Program-made: the position numbers and the translations under genes
Source: RGIG6353 sp045594565
Lineage (GTDB): Bacteria > Bacillota > Clostridia > Oscillospirales > SIG627
Direction: 5' to 3'
Assembly: GCA_045594565.1 (NCBI GenBank)
Contig: JAZNYT010000083.1
Location: 1 to 7,171 of the forward strand
DNA: 7,171 nucleotides
Shown here: positions 1 to 5,364 of the stretch, one piece after another
How positions within the stretch are numbered: position 1 is the stretch's first letter
Layout: each line of letters starts with the position of its first letter
Notes under the pieces: generated by a model
Told to the model about the DNA's origin: nothing
The model's input: the letters and a program-made list of their open reading frames with translations, nothing else
Databases searched by the model: none

Positions 1-177
1 AGTCCGAGCAACACGCGAAGAAAATGAAATTTGAAATAAACAAGAAGAAAATCGCAGATTTTCTACCTTAAAAAAATCAATAGCTTGACTACTCTTTGTT
101 CGCACTTTCTTTTTGAAAAGTGTTGTACCCTAAAGCCGAAACTTTTCATTTTCGGTTTTAGCCAAAATGTCAAGCTT
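1..177 (+). repeat. Family-1 intergenic repeat, copy 0 (inverted relative to the array after argF; left end cut by window)
   Basis: Positions 1-33 are the exact reverse complement of 3515-3547. Positions 138-177 match the reverse complement of 3361-3400 at 37 of 40 bases. The interval between them aligns more loosely, with shared blocks such as GCACTTTCT. The whole segment is therefore an inverted copy of the unit that starts directly after argF. The matching unit runs on past 3547, so this copy very probably continues left of the window. It ends at the AAGCTT at 172-177, a few bases before the argB ribosome binding site, so any argB promoter or leader in this window lies inside the repeat. 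I found no convincing -35/-10 pair here; TTGACT at 85-90 has no good -10 partner. Confidence 0.85.
47..63. other. Hairpin in copy 0, at the variable-hairpin position of family 1
   Basis: A perfect 7-bp stem, GAAAATC (47-53) and GATTTTC (57-63), closes over a GCA loop. It occupies the position held by the terminator-like hairpin in the copies after argF (3474-3502, 3739-3755 and 3977-4011), but its stem sequence differs. No good T-tract follows on the + strand, so I do not call it a terminator. Confidence 0.6.
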
Positions 178-183
178 AAAAAA

Positions 184-190
184 AGGAGAT
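184..190 (+). promoter_or_regulatory. Ribosome binding site of argB
   Basis: AAGGAGAT lies with its GGAG core 6 bases before the ATG at 195. The same AAAAGGAGAT block precedes argF, so the two genes share an initiation signal. It starts only a few bases after the family-1 repeat ends. Confidence 0.9.
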
Positions 191-194
191 AAAT

Positions 195-1064
195 ATGTTA
201 GACGTTACCAACGCCCAGAGAGCGGAAGTATTAACTCAAGCGCTCCCTTATATACAGAAATATAACGGAAAGATTCTCGTTATCAAGTACGGCGGAAACG
301 CTATGATAAACGACGAGCTAAAAGAGCACGTAATGGAGGATATTGTTCTTATGCACCTTATCGGTGTTAAGGTGGTACTTATCCACGGAGGCGGTCCCGA
401 AATTACCGATATGCTTCAGAAGGTGGGAAAGAAGAGCGAATTTGTAAACGGACTTCGCGTTACCGACAAGGAGACTGCCGAAATTGCTCTTATGGTGCTT
501 GCAGGTAAGATAAACAAGGGTCTTGTAGGGCTTCTTGAAGCAAAGGGCGGCAAGGCTATGGGTATCTCGGGTCTTGACGGAAGGCTTATTGAAGCCGAAA
601 TGAAGGATCCTGCACTTGGATACGTCGGTAAAATAACAAAGGTAAATATCGACCCCATCGTTGACCTTCTTGAAAAGGGCTATATCCCCGTTGTTTCGAC
701 AGTTGGCTGTGACAACGAGGGCAACGTTTACAACATTAACGCCGATACCGCCGCATCCTTCATTGCAGGCGCGCTTGAGGCGGAGAGCCTTATCGCTATG
801 ACCGATATTGCAGGCATTTTAAGAGACAAGGACGACCCCTCCTCCCTCATTCCTGAAATTGACCTTGACGATGCAAAGGCACTTTTCGACGAGGGCGTCA
901 TTTCGGGCGGTATGATACCCAAGGTTGAGTGCTGTATCGAAGCAATAAACCGCGGCGTTAAAAAAGTATTCATTATGGATGGAAGAATCCCCCACTCTAT
1001 ACTCATCGAAACTCTCACCGATGAGGGTGCGGGTACAATGGTAATAAAGAAAAGAGAAAAGTAA
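195..1064 (+). CDS. argB: N-acetylglutamate kinase
   Basis: ATP-dependent phosphorylation of N-acetyl-L-glutamate, the second step of the acetylated arginine pathway, in the cytoplasm. The 289-aa protein has the full amino-acid-kinase fold signature: KYGGNAM at residues 31-37, HGGGPEI at 64-70, GLRVTD at 86-91, NINADTAA around 180-187, TDIAGIL at 203-209, GGMIPKVE at 238-245 and a C-terminal DGRIPH/GAGTMV block. About 25 residues precede the first KYGG strand. Such an N-terminal helix is typical of arginine-inhibited hexameric NAGKs, so feedback inhibition by arginine is likely (family knowledge, not shown here). The start is fixed by a strong ribosome binding site 6 bases upstream. argD follows after one base, so the two are translationally coupled. 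argC and argJ, often the upstream neighbours, are not in the window. Confidence 0.97.
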   Translation: MLDVTNAQRAEVLTQALPYIQKYNGKILVIKYGGNAMINDELKEHVMEDIVLMHLIGVKVVLIHGGGPEITDMLQKVGKKSEFVNGLRVTDKETAEIALMVLAGKINKGLVGLLEAKGGKAMGISGLDGRLIEAEMKDPALGYVGKITKVNIDPIVDLLEKGYIPVVSTVGCDNEGNVYNINADTAASFIAGALEAESLIAMTDIAGILRDKDDPSSLIPEIDLDDAKALFDEGVISGGMIPKVECCIEAINRGVKKVFIMDGRIPHSILIETLTDEGAGTMVIKKREK

Positions 1065-1065
1065 A

Positions 1066-2226
1066 ATGGATATAAAAGCAAAAGATAAAGAATATATTGC
1101 CTCCACCTACGGACGCTTTCCCGTCACACTTGTTTCGGGTAAGGGCTCGAAAGTTATCGATGACGAGGGCAAGGAATATATTGACCTTGGCACAGGAATT
1201 GCGGTAAACGTATTCGGTGTAGGCGACGAAGAGTGGATAAAGGCGACAACTGCGCAGCTTTCCTCCCTTCAGCACACCTCAAACCTCTTTTATTCTGCAC
1301 CATGTGCAGAGCTTGCCGAGGAGCTTTGTGAGAGAACGGGGATGAAGAAGGTGTTCTTCTCAAACTCGGGTGCAGAGTCAAACGAGACTGCCGTTAAGGT
1401 TGCAAGAAAGTATGCCGCCGAAAAGAAGGGGGCTGAATATAACGTAATTATAACCCTTAAAAACAGCTTCCACGGAAGAACGGTTACTATGCTTTCGGCA
1501 ACGGGTCAGGACGTTTTCCACAAGGACTTTTTACCTCTTACCGAGGGCTTTGTTTATGCCGAGGCTAATAACATTGACAGTGTAAAAGAGCTTGTGAAGG
1601 AAAACAAGATTGCCGCTATTATGTTTGAGACCGTACAGGGCGAGGGCGGTGTTCTTCCTCTTGAAAAGGATTTCGTGAACGGACTTGCCGAGATTGCAAA
1701 GGACGAGGATATTCTCCTCATCGTTGACGAGGTGCAGACGGGTAACGGACGATGCGGTGCTCTTTACAACTATATGAACTACGGTATCACTCCCGACATC
1801 GTAACTACTGCAAAGGGACTTGGCGGAGGACTTCCCATCGGCGCGACTCTTCTCGGTGAAAAAGTAGAAAACGTGCTTCAGCCCGGCGACCACGGCTCGA
1901 CCTTCGGAGGTAACCCCGTATCCTGTGCCGGCGCGCTTTCCATAATCAAAAGAATAGACGAAAAGCTTCTTTCTGAGGTTCGTGAAAAGAGTGAGTATAT
2001 ATTTAACGCCTTTACCGGTGCCGAGGGCGTTATAAGTGTCAGCGGTGCAGGACTTATGATAGGCATTGAAACAAAGAAGGAGGTAGGTGAGGTACTCTCC
2101 CTTGCACGTGAAAAGGGCGTTATTGCCATAAAGGCAAAGAACAAGGTAAGACTTCTCCCTGCCTTGAACATTCCGAAAGAGGACCTGGAAAAGGCAGTAG
2201 CAGTACTCAAAGAATGTATGAAATAA
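1066..2226 (+). CDS. argD: Acetylornithine aminotransferase (class III, PLP-dependent)
   Basis: Transfers an amino group from glutamate to N-acetylglutamate-5-semialdehyde, giving N2-acetylornithine. The 386-aa length is normal for the family. Visible landmarks are SNLFY at 72-76, NSGAESNE at 100-107 (cofactor phosphate binding), FHGRT at 135-139, the DEVQTG block at 221-226 with the PLP-ring aspartate, the Schiff-base lysine K250 in TTAKGLGGG, and STFGGNP at 278-284. The ATG lies one base after the argB stop with only a purine-rich AAAGAGAAAAG as ribosome binding site, so it probably relies on coupling to argB. The stop codon is overlapped by one base by the heptad element that follows. Other class III transaminases (for example GABA or ornithine aminotransferase) are alternatives on sequence alone, but the position between argB and argF favours ArgD. 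Confidence 0.95.
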   Translation: MDIKAKDKEYIASTYGRFPVTLVSGKGSKVIDDEGKEYIDLGTGIAVNVFGVGDEEWIKATTAQLSSLQHTSNLFYSAPCAELAEELCERTGMKKVFFSNSGAESNETAVKVARKYAAEKKGAEYNVIITLKNSFHGRTVTMLSATGQDVFHKDFLPLTEGFVYAEANNIDSVKELVKENKIAAIMFETVQGEGGVLPLEKDFVNGLAEIAKDEDILLIVDEVQTGNGRCGALYNYMNYGITPDIVTTAKGLGGGLPIGATLLGEKVENVLQPGDHGSTFGGNPVSCAGALSIIKRIDEKLLSEVREKSEYIFNAFTGAEGVISVSGAGLMIGIETKKEVGEVLSLAREKGVIAIKAKNKVRLLPALNIPKEDLEKAVAVLKECMK

Positions 2227-2351
2227 TGAAGATTGAAGATTGAAGATTGAATAATTTTGGATAATTTCCCTTTGGGGAAATTTACAATTAATTGAAAATT
2301 TGCTTTAGCAAATTAACATTAATTATTCAATATTCATTGTTCAATATTCAT
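2226..2351. repeat. Family-2 element with heptad-repeat inverted ends, full length
   Basis: Four 7-bp units (ATGAAGA, TTGAAGA, TTGAAGA, TTGAATA; 2226-2253) form the left end. Four inverted units (TATTCAA, TATTCAT, TGTTCAA, TATTCAT; 2324-2351) form the right end. The two 31-bp ends, including the adjoining ATT, pair at 27 of 31 positions. Inside are two hairpins: AATTTCCC (2263-2270) with GGGAAATT (2275-2282), and AATTTGC (2297-2303) with GCAAATT (2308-2314). It fills the argD-argF gap from the argD stop to about 10 bases before the argF ribosome binding site, so in an argBDF transcript it would fold as one long structure. A weak TTGAAA-16-TAACAT (2292-2319) is the only promoter-like match and is not convincing. 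It resembles a miniature non-autonomous element; no transposase is present. Confidence 0.85.
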
Positions 2352-2356
2352 TTATC

Positions 2357-2366
2357 AAAAGGAGAT
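2357..2366 (+). promoter_or_regulatory. Ribosome binding site that sets the argF start
   Basis: AAAAGGAGAT has its GGAG core at 2361-2364, 8 bases before the ATG at 2373. The reading frame stays open upstream to a TTG at 2292, but that extension of 27 residues is encoded by the repeat element and has no ribosome binding site, so it is rejected. Confidence 0.92.
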
Positions 2367-2372
2367 AGTATT

Positions 2373-3359
2373 ATGTTAAATATTAAAGGAAAAAGCTTCT
2401 TAAAATTACTTGATTTCACTCGTGATGAAATAGGCGGTCTTATTGACCTTGCCTCAGAGCTTAAAGCAAAAAAGAAGGCGGGTATTCCCCACCGTCTTTG
2501 CGAGGGCAAGAACGTTGCTCTCATATTTGAAAAGACAAGTACAAGAACGAGATGCGCTTTCGAGGTTGCCTGCCGTGACCTTGGTGCAGGGGTAACATAT
2601 CTTGACCCCACAGGCTCACAGATAGGTAAAAAGGAGAGCATTGCGGATACGGCACGTGTGCTTGGTCGTATGTTCGACGGTATTGAGTATCGCGGATTCG
2701 GTCAGGAGATAGTAGAGGACCTTGCAAAATTTGCAGGTGTTCCCGTTTGGAACGGACTCACAAACGAGTTTCATCCGACCCAAATTCTTGCAGACTTCCT
2801 CACCATAAAGGAGCATTTCGGAAAGATACGTGGAATAAACCTTGTATACATGGGTGATGCCCGTTACAACATGGGCAACTCACTTCTTGTAGGCTCGGCA
2901 AAGATGGGTGTAAACTTTACTGTTTGTGCACCGAAGGAGTATTTCCCCGACAAGGCGCTTCGCGACGAGTGCGAAAAGCTTGCAAAGGAAAGCGGTGCCG
3001 TTATAAGATATATTGAAGATACTGCCGAGGCTGTAAAAAATGCCGACGTTATCTATACCGACGTATGGGTTTCCATGGGTGAGCCCGACGAGGTATGGAA
3101 GGAGAGAATAGATGCACTTCTTCCCTATCAGGTGAACAGTGCTCTTATGGCAAAGGCGAAGCCTGAAACGGTATTTATGCACTGTCTGCCCGCTTATCAC
3201 GATGAGGGAACTGCCGTTGCAAGAGCCGTTAAGGAAAAGTTCGGTATTGCTGAGCTTGAGGTTACAAACGAGGTGTTTGAAAGTGAGAAAAGCATCGTAT
3301 TTGACGAAGCGGAAAACAGAATGCATACCATCAAGGCAGTAATCGCAGCAACACTATAA
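2373..3359 (+). CDS. argF: Ornithine carbamoyltransferase
   Basis: Condenses ornithine with carbamoyl phosphate to give citrulline. From the ATG at 2373 the protein has 328 residues, normal for the family. The carbamoyl-phosphate motif STRTR is at 56-60 within FEKTSTRTR, HPTQ at 134-137, the ornithine-binding DVWVSMGE at 230-237 and the catalytic HCLPA at 270-274, so all catalytic blocks are intact. The stretch around 74-140 (VTYLDPTGSQIGKKES, GRMFDGIEYRGF, GVPVWNGLT) resembles the enterobacterial ArgF/ArcB group more than the Bacillus ArgF type, judged from memory. The argB-argD context argues for the biosynthetic role, although ArcB-like proteins of the arginine deiminase pathway share this sequence type. 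It is separated from argD by 146 bp containing a repeat, so it may be in the same transcript or have its own promoter. A family-1 repeat starts right after the stop. Confidence 0.95.
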   Translation: MLNIKGKSFLKLLDFTRDEIGGLIDLASELKAKKKAGIPHRLCEGKNVALIFEKTSTRTRCAFEVACRDLGAGVTYLDPTGSQIGKKESIADTARVLGRMFDGIEYRGFGQEIVEDLAKFAGVPVWNGLTNEFHPTQILADFLTIKEHFGKIRGINLVYMGDARYNMGNSLLVGSAKMGVNFTVCAPKEYFPDKALRDECEKLAKESGAVIRYIEDTAEAVKNADVIYTDVWVSMGEPDEVWKERIDALLPYQVNSALMAKAKPETVFMHCLPAYHDEGTAVARAVKEKFGIAELEVTNEVFESEKSIVFDEAENRMHTIKAVIAATL

Positions 3360-3360
3360 A

Positions 3361-3621
3361 AAGCTTGATATTTTGGTTAAAACCGAAAATGAAAATTTTC
3401 AGTTTCAACACAAATCCAGTTTCTTTGAGAAAGTGCTAACACAACAGAGTTAAGCAATAAGCTTTTATGATGTAGAAAGACGAGGATTTACCTCGTCTTT
3501 CTTTTTATTTATTCCAAATTTCATTTTCTTCGCGTGTTGCTCGGACTGGCGTACCAAGTACGCCGACGCCTTCGCACTCCGCGATTTTACCTCAAAATCT
3601 CTGCGCTTTTGGGAGAGATTA
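3361..3621 (-). repeat. Family-1 repeat, tandem unit A
   Basis: Starts with AAGCTTGATATTTTGG immediately after argF. The next units begin with the same GATATTTTGGTTAAAA at 3622 and 3871, giving periods of 255 and 249 bp. Unit A has, in + strand order: GGTTAAAACC and GAAAAT/ATTTTC pairing segments, a variable hairpin at 3474-3502, a conserved TTTCATT segment, the hairpin GGCGTAC-CAA-GTACGCC (3548-3564), and a hairpin GATTTT/AAAATC with an ACCTC loop (3583-3599). The orientation is opposite to the copy before argB, so - strand is assigned. Confidence 0.85.
3474..3507 (+). terminator. Intrinsic terminator after argF (variable hairpin of unit A)
   Basis: A perfect 12-bp stem (3474-3485 with 3491-3502) closes over an ATTTA loop and is followed by TTTTATTTATT. 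It is the best + strand terminator downstream of argF, about 115 bases after the stop. It lies inside the repeat, so the element seems to supply the terminator of the arg cluster. Confidence 0.8.
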
Positions 3622-3669
3622 GATATTTTGGTTAAAACCAGAATGAAATAGTGTTTCAAATATAAGAGA

Positions 3670-3707
3670 AAGTGTAGTCTTTAATAAAGGCTACACTTCT
3701 TTCTTTT
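3670..3707 (+). terminator. Terminator-like hairpin in unit B
   Basis: A 13-bp stem (3670-3682 with 3686-3698), with one G-T pair at 3678/3690 and an AAT loop, is followed by CTTTCTTTT. It could act as a backup terminator for argF read-through, since the primary one lies about 170 bases upstream. The T-tract is interrupted by C, so it is weaker. Confidence 0.5.
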
Positions 3708-3738
3708 ATCTTTTCTATACAACAATTTTTCATAGGTA

Positions 3739-3759
3739 GAAAACCTTTGGTTTTCTTTT
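3739..3759 (+). other. Variable-position hairpin of unit B
   Basis: GAAAACC (3739-3745), loop TTT, GGTTTTC (3749-3755), then TTTTG. It is at the same place relative to the conserved TTTCATT and GGCGTAC segments as the unit A terminator. The basal GAAA/TTTC is kept but the tip differs. It may be a weak + strand terminator. Confidence 0.55.
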
Positions 3760-3870
3760 GATTTATTGGAATTTCATTCCTTTTCGCCTCTCTCGCACTG
3801 GCGTACCGAGTACGCCGACGGCTTCGAGATTCGAAATTTTACCTCAAAATTTCTTCGAAATTGCGTTTTT

Positions 3871-4012
3871 GATATTTTGGTTAAAAACGAAAATGAAAAT
3901 TTTCAGTTTTAACACAAATCTAGTTTCTTTGAAATAGTGCTATCATAACATAGTTTTGCAATAAGTTTTTATAATTAAGAGAGGAGGATTTTTATAAAAT
4001 CCCCCTCTCTTT
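3871..4012 (-). repeat. Family-1 repeat, partial unit C
   Basis: Begins with GATATTTTGGTTAAAAACG and follows unit A closely through TTTTCAGTTTTAACACAAATC, TAGTTTCTTTGA, AGTGCTA and GCAATAAG up to the variable hairpin at 3977-4011. The half holding the GGCGTAC hairpin is absent. At about 4013 the composite family-2 element takes over. Confidence 0.82.
3977..4012. terminator. Terminator-like hairpin in unit C
   Basis: A 16-bp stem (3977-3992 with 3996-4011) with one A-C mismatch at 3985/4003 and a TAT loop. It ends in CTCTCTTT on the + strand, and on the - strand is followed by AATTATAAAAA. The stem is stable but the T-tracts are short, so termination activity is uncertain. It is the unit C member of the variable hairpin series. 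Confidence 0.45.
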
Positions 4013-4016
4013 GACT

Positions 4017-4057
4017 CTCCCCAAAACTATAATGAAAAACTATAGTTTTCGTGGGAG
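4017..4057. other. Hairpin built on an AAAACTATAGTTTT palindrome
   Basis: AAAACTATA (4023-4031) pairs with TATAGTTTT (4041-4049), extended outside a small internal loop by CTCCC (4017-4021) with GGGAG (4053-4057). A 14-bp perfect palindrome, AAAACTATAGTTTT, lies at 4036-4049, giving two alternative foldings. Confidence 0.6.
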
Positions 4058-4060
4058 TTT

Positions 4061-4097
4061 TAAGAGGGAATGCTTTTGTAAAAAGCATTCCCTCTTA
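4061..4097. other. 17-bp perfect hairpin
   Basis: Positions 4061-4077 pair without mismatch with 4081-4097 over a GTA loop. The stem core is GAGGGAATGC. It is the most stable-looking structure in the gap, but neither side is followed by a clean T-tract. The homologous copy at 7068-7096 has decayed to a 7-bp contiguous stem, TGCTTTT/AAAAGCA. Confidence 0.7.
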
Positions 4098-4170
4098 TAT
4101 ATAATAAATTCAATTTTGCTTCAGCAAAATTTACCTTAATTATTCAATATTCATTATTCATTATTCAATA

Positions 4171-4197
4171 AAAAAAGCACCCTTTCGGGTGCTTTTT
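4171..4197 (-). terminator. Intrinsic terminator of rplJL (likely bidirectional)
   Basis: GCACCC (4177-4182) pairs with GGGTGC (4187-4192), extended by five A-T pairs on each side. In the rplL transcript the loop is a GAAA tetraloop and a run of T's follows, starting 21 bases beyond the stop codon. The A/T flanks make it usable in the + direction as well. It abuts the heptad end of the composite repeat. Confidence 0.93.
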
Positions 4198-4217
4198 CTT
4201 GTTGACTAAAACCTTAA

Positions 4218-4595
4218 TTACTTGATTTCAACAGTTGCGCCTGCAGCGGTAAGAGCATTCTTGATCTCTTCTGCTTCAGCCTTAGCGATACCTGTCTTGA
4301 TTTCCTTAGGAGCGCCCTCAACGAGGTCCTTAGCTTCCTTAAGTCCGAGACCGGTGATTTCACGAACTGCCTTGATAACTGCGAGCTTGCCGTCGCCTGC
4401 TGCTGTGAGGATTACGTCGAACTCTGTCTTTTCCTCTGCTGCGGGAGCGTCGCCACCTGCAGGAGCTGCTGCAACTGCAACGGGAGCAGCTGATACGCCG
4501 AATTCTTCCTCGAGAGCCTTAACGAGATCTGCGAGTTCAAGAATTGTGAGAGATTTGATTTCTTCTAAAATGTTCATTGTCTTTTCTGTAGCCAT
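4218..4595 (-). CDS. rplL: 50S ribosomal protein L7/L12
   Basis: Stalk protein that recruits and stimulates translation factors; present as dimers bound to L10. The 125-aa protein has the N-terminal dimerisation helices (NILEEIKSLTILELADLVKALEEEFGVS, about residues 8-35), an Ala/Pro/Gly-rich hinge (about 36-57), and the C-terminal globular domain with TGLGLKEAKDLVE, the factor-binding surface typical of the family. The start at 4595 is chosen because AGGTGG-like GGAGGT (4604-4609 on the opposite strand) lies 8 bases upstream; the internal Met at residue 7 would be too far. It lies 71 bp downstream of rplJ in the same transcript and is followed by its own terminator, so rpoB is not directly co-transcribed here. 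The sequence is of ordinary family length and composition. Confidence 0.98.
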   Translation of the reverse strand: MATEKTMNILEEIKSLTILELADLVKALEEEFGVSAAPVAVAAAPAGGDAPAAEEKTEFDVILTAAGDGKLAVIKAVREITGLGLKEAKDLVEGAPKEIKTGIAKAEAEEIKNALTAAGATVEIK

Positions 4596-4625
4596 TTTAA
4601 TGTACCTCCGAAAATAATTAGTATG

Positions 4626-4642
4626 ATGCAGCTATGCTGCGT
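4626..4642 (-). other. Small hairpin in the rplJ-rplL gap
   Basis: GCAGC (4628-4632) pairs with GCTGC (4636-4640), with two further weaker pairs outside. It lies in the 71-bp gap ahead of the rplL ribosome binding site. There is no T-tract, so it is not a terminator. It could be a processing or partial-attenuation structure between genes that need different stoichiometry, but that is speculation. Confidence 0.3.
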
Positions 4643-4666
4643 AAGTTTTTGGGAATTGCCGAAAAA

Positions 4667-5191
4667 TTATTCTGCAGCGGGAGCTTCCTCTGCTGCTCCG
4701 CCTTCCTTGTCGATCTTGCCCTGTAATACATAAGCAAGTCCGTAAAGAGGGCTCTGGATGCTGCCGAGAAGTTTTGCGATAAGACCTTCCTTGGAAGGAA
4801 TGCTTGCAAGACTCTCAACGCCTGCCGCGTCAACTACGTCGCCGTCGATGTAGCCCGCCTTGATTACGTAATCCTCATGTTCCTTTGCGAACTTGGAGAG
4901 AATCTTTGCGGGAGCAACGGGATCTGTTTCAGACCATGCAATAGCGCTCATGCCTTCGAGATGAGTGTTAAGGGCTTCATAACCGAGGTTTTCAAAAACA
5001 AACTTAAGCTGTGTGTTCTTTACTACCTTGTAAGCTACGCCTGCCTTTGTAAGCTCTTTTCTAAGGTTTGTATCGTCTTCAACGTTTGTCTTGTAGTAGT
5101 TTACAAGTACGCCCGCCTGAGATGCCTTAAGCTGTTCTGTGAGCTCTGCTACTGCCGACTGTTTTGCAGCCAGTATTTTTGCACTTGACAT
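4667..5191 (-). CDS. rplJ: 50S ribosomal protein L10
   Basis: Anchors the L7/L12 dimers to 23S rRNA and, in many bacteria, represses its own mRNA through the leader. The 174-aa protein has the N-terminal rRNA-binding domain with the family's VAYKVVKNTQLKFVFE stretch (about residues 52-67) and the PSKEGLIAKLLGSIQSPLYGLAYVLQ segment (about 132-157), which forms the helix that carries L7/L12 dimers. The C-terminus is short and Ala/Glu-rich, as usual. The ATG at 5191 is preceded 9 bases upstream by GGAGGT (5201-5206, opposite strand). Only rplL follows. A promoter, L10 leader and attenuator-like terminator precede it. There is no sign of transfer or decay. Confidence 0.98.
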   Translation of the reverse strand: MSSAKILAAKQSAVAELTEQLKASQAGVLVNYYKTNVEDDTNLRKELTKAGVAYKVVKNTQLKFVFENLGYEALNTHLEGMSAIAWSETDPVAPAKILSKFAKEHEDYVIKAGYIDGDVVDAAGVESLASIPSKEGLIAKLLGSIQSPLYGLAYVLQGKIDKEGGAAEEAPAAE

Positions 5192-5216
5192 TCGTGTTTC
5201 ACCTCCGTGGTAATAT

Positions 5217-5255
5217 AAAAAATTAAGGTTCCTTCACCAGCCGATGAAAGAACCT
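5217..5255 (-). terminator. Attenuator terminator in the rplJ leader
   Basis: In the leader RNA a 13-bp stem (5255-5243 with 5238-5226, two G-U pairs, AGGTTC base) is followed by TTAA and six T's (5222-5217). It ends only 25 bases before the rplJ start codon, downstream of the L10-binding structure. The arrangement implies regulated premature termination: L10 binding upstream would favour this hairpin. The antiterminator pairing is not obvious to me. Confidence 0.82.
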
Positions 5256-5304
5256 GAAAAATTCAAAAATATAACAAACGTATACTTTAAAGCTTTAAGG
5301 TTTT

Positions 5305-5353
5305 CCTCGGCAGGCGAATATTATGACACTTCCGTGTCACCTGCTGTCTTAGG
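5305..5353 (-). promoter_or_regulatory. L10 ribosomal protein leader (autoregulatory RNA)
   Basis: The transcript has CCTAAGACAGCAGG near its 5' end, a TGACAC-GGAA-GTGTCA hairpin, then TAATATTCG and the closing CCTGCCGAGG. Pairing GCAGG with CCTGC and CCT with AGG encloses an asymmetric AAGACA side, a kink-turn-like arrangement. This is the known Firmicutes L10 leader pattern (Rfam L10_leader), bound by L10 with L7/L12. It begins only a few bases after the predicted transcription start (about 5358) and is followed by the terminator at 5217-5255. Confidence 0.9.
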
Positions 5354-5364
5354 TCAACACAAGG

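Larger units (their letters stand above)
3622..3870 (-). repeat. Family-1 repeat, tandem unit B
   Basis: Second unit of the array. It keeps GATATTTTGGTTAAAACC, the hairpin GGCGTAC-CGA-GTACGCC (3800-3816) and the ACCTC-loop hairpin, here GAAATTTT/AAAATTTC (3833-3853). It lacks most of the 'ATTTTCAGTTTCAACAC ... GCTAACACAACAG' region of unit A and instead carries an additional hairpin at 3670-3698. Its variable-position hairpin is 3739-3755. Confidence 0.83.
4015..4168 (-). repeat. Composite heptad/hairpin element (family 2), copy at the rplL 3' end
   Basis: Read on the - strand from rplL it has four heptads (the four TATTCAA/T units at 4141-4168), then AATTAAGGT, a hairpin AATTTTGC/GCAAAATT (4112-4131), the long hairpin at 4061-4097 and the ACTATAG hairpin at 4017-4057. 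The same parts occur in the same order on the + strand at 6993-7140. From the outer heptad edge to the end of the ACTATA hairpin the spacing is 148 bp in both. Exact shared blocks include AATGCTTTTTACAAAAGCA (19 bp) and CCCACGAAAACTATA (15 bp). The heptads are of the type that ends the element between argD and argF. Confidence 0.8.

Noticed and set aside
61..180. A promoter for argB
   Set aside because: TTGACT at 85-90 and TTGAAA at 113-118 have no acceptable -10 hexamer at 16-18 bp; transcription may come from upstream of the window.
2226..2351. Possible ArgR (ARG box) operators: TGAATA/TATTCA motifs near argF
   Set aside because: The motifs look like ARG boxes but the same heptads occur after rplL and in the PHP gene, which are not arginine genes, so they are better explained as repeat ends. 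A binding role is not excluded.
2292..2372. N-terminal extension of argF by 27 residues from a TTG
   Set aside because: It is encoded by the heptad element, has no ribosome binding site and does not resemble ornithine carbamoyltransferase; the ATG at 2373 has a strong site.
3432..3439. AGTGCTAA, a half-site of the CIRCE heat-shock operator
   Set aside because: There is no second half at the required spacing and no chaperone gene nearby; it is part of the repeat and varies between copies.
3465..3659. A 64-codon - strand reading frame with a Lys-rich translation across tandem unit A
   Set aside because: It is read through the repeat's hairpins and has no ribosome binding site; frames like this recur wherever the repeat does and are likely to be misannotated as small hypothetical proteins.
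3361..4170. A CRISPR array as explanation for the repeats after argF
   Set aside because: The period is about 250 bp, the units are themselves structured and differ by indels, there are no short identical repeats with unique spacers, and no cas gene is present.
4222..4617. A 131-codon + strand frame opposite rplL
   Set aside because: It is the antisense shadow of the Ala-rich rplL gene, with no initiation signal of its own.
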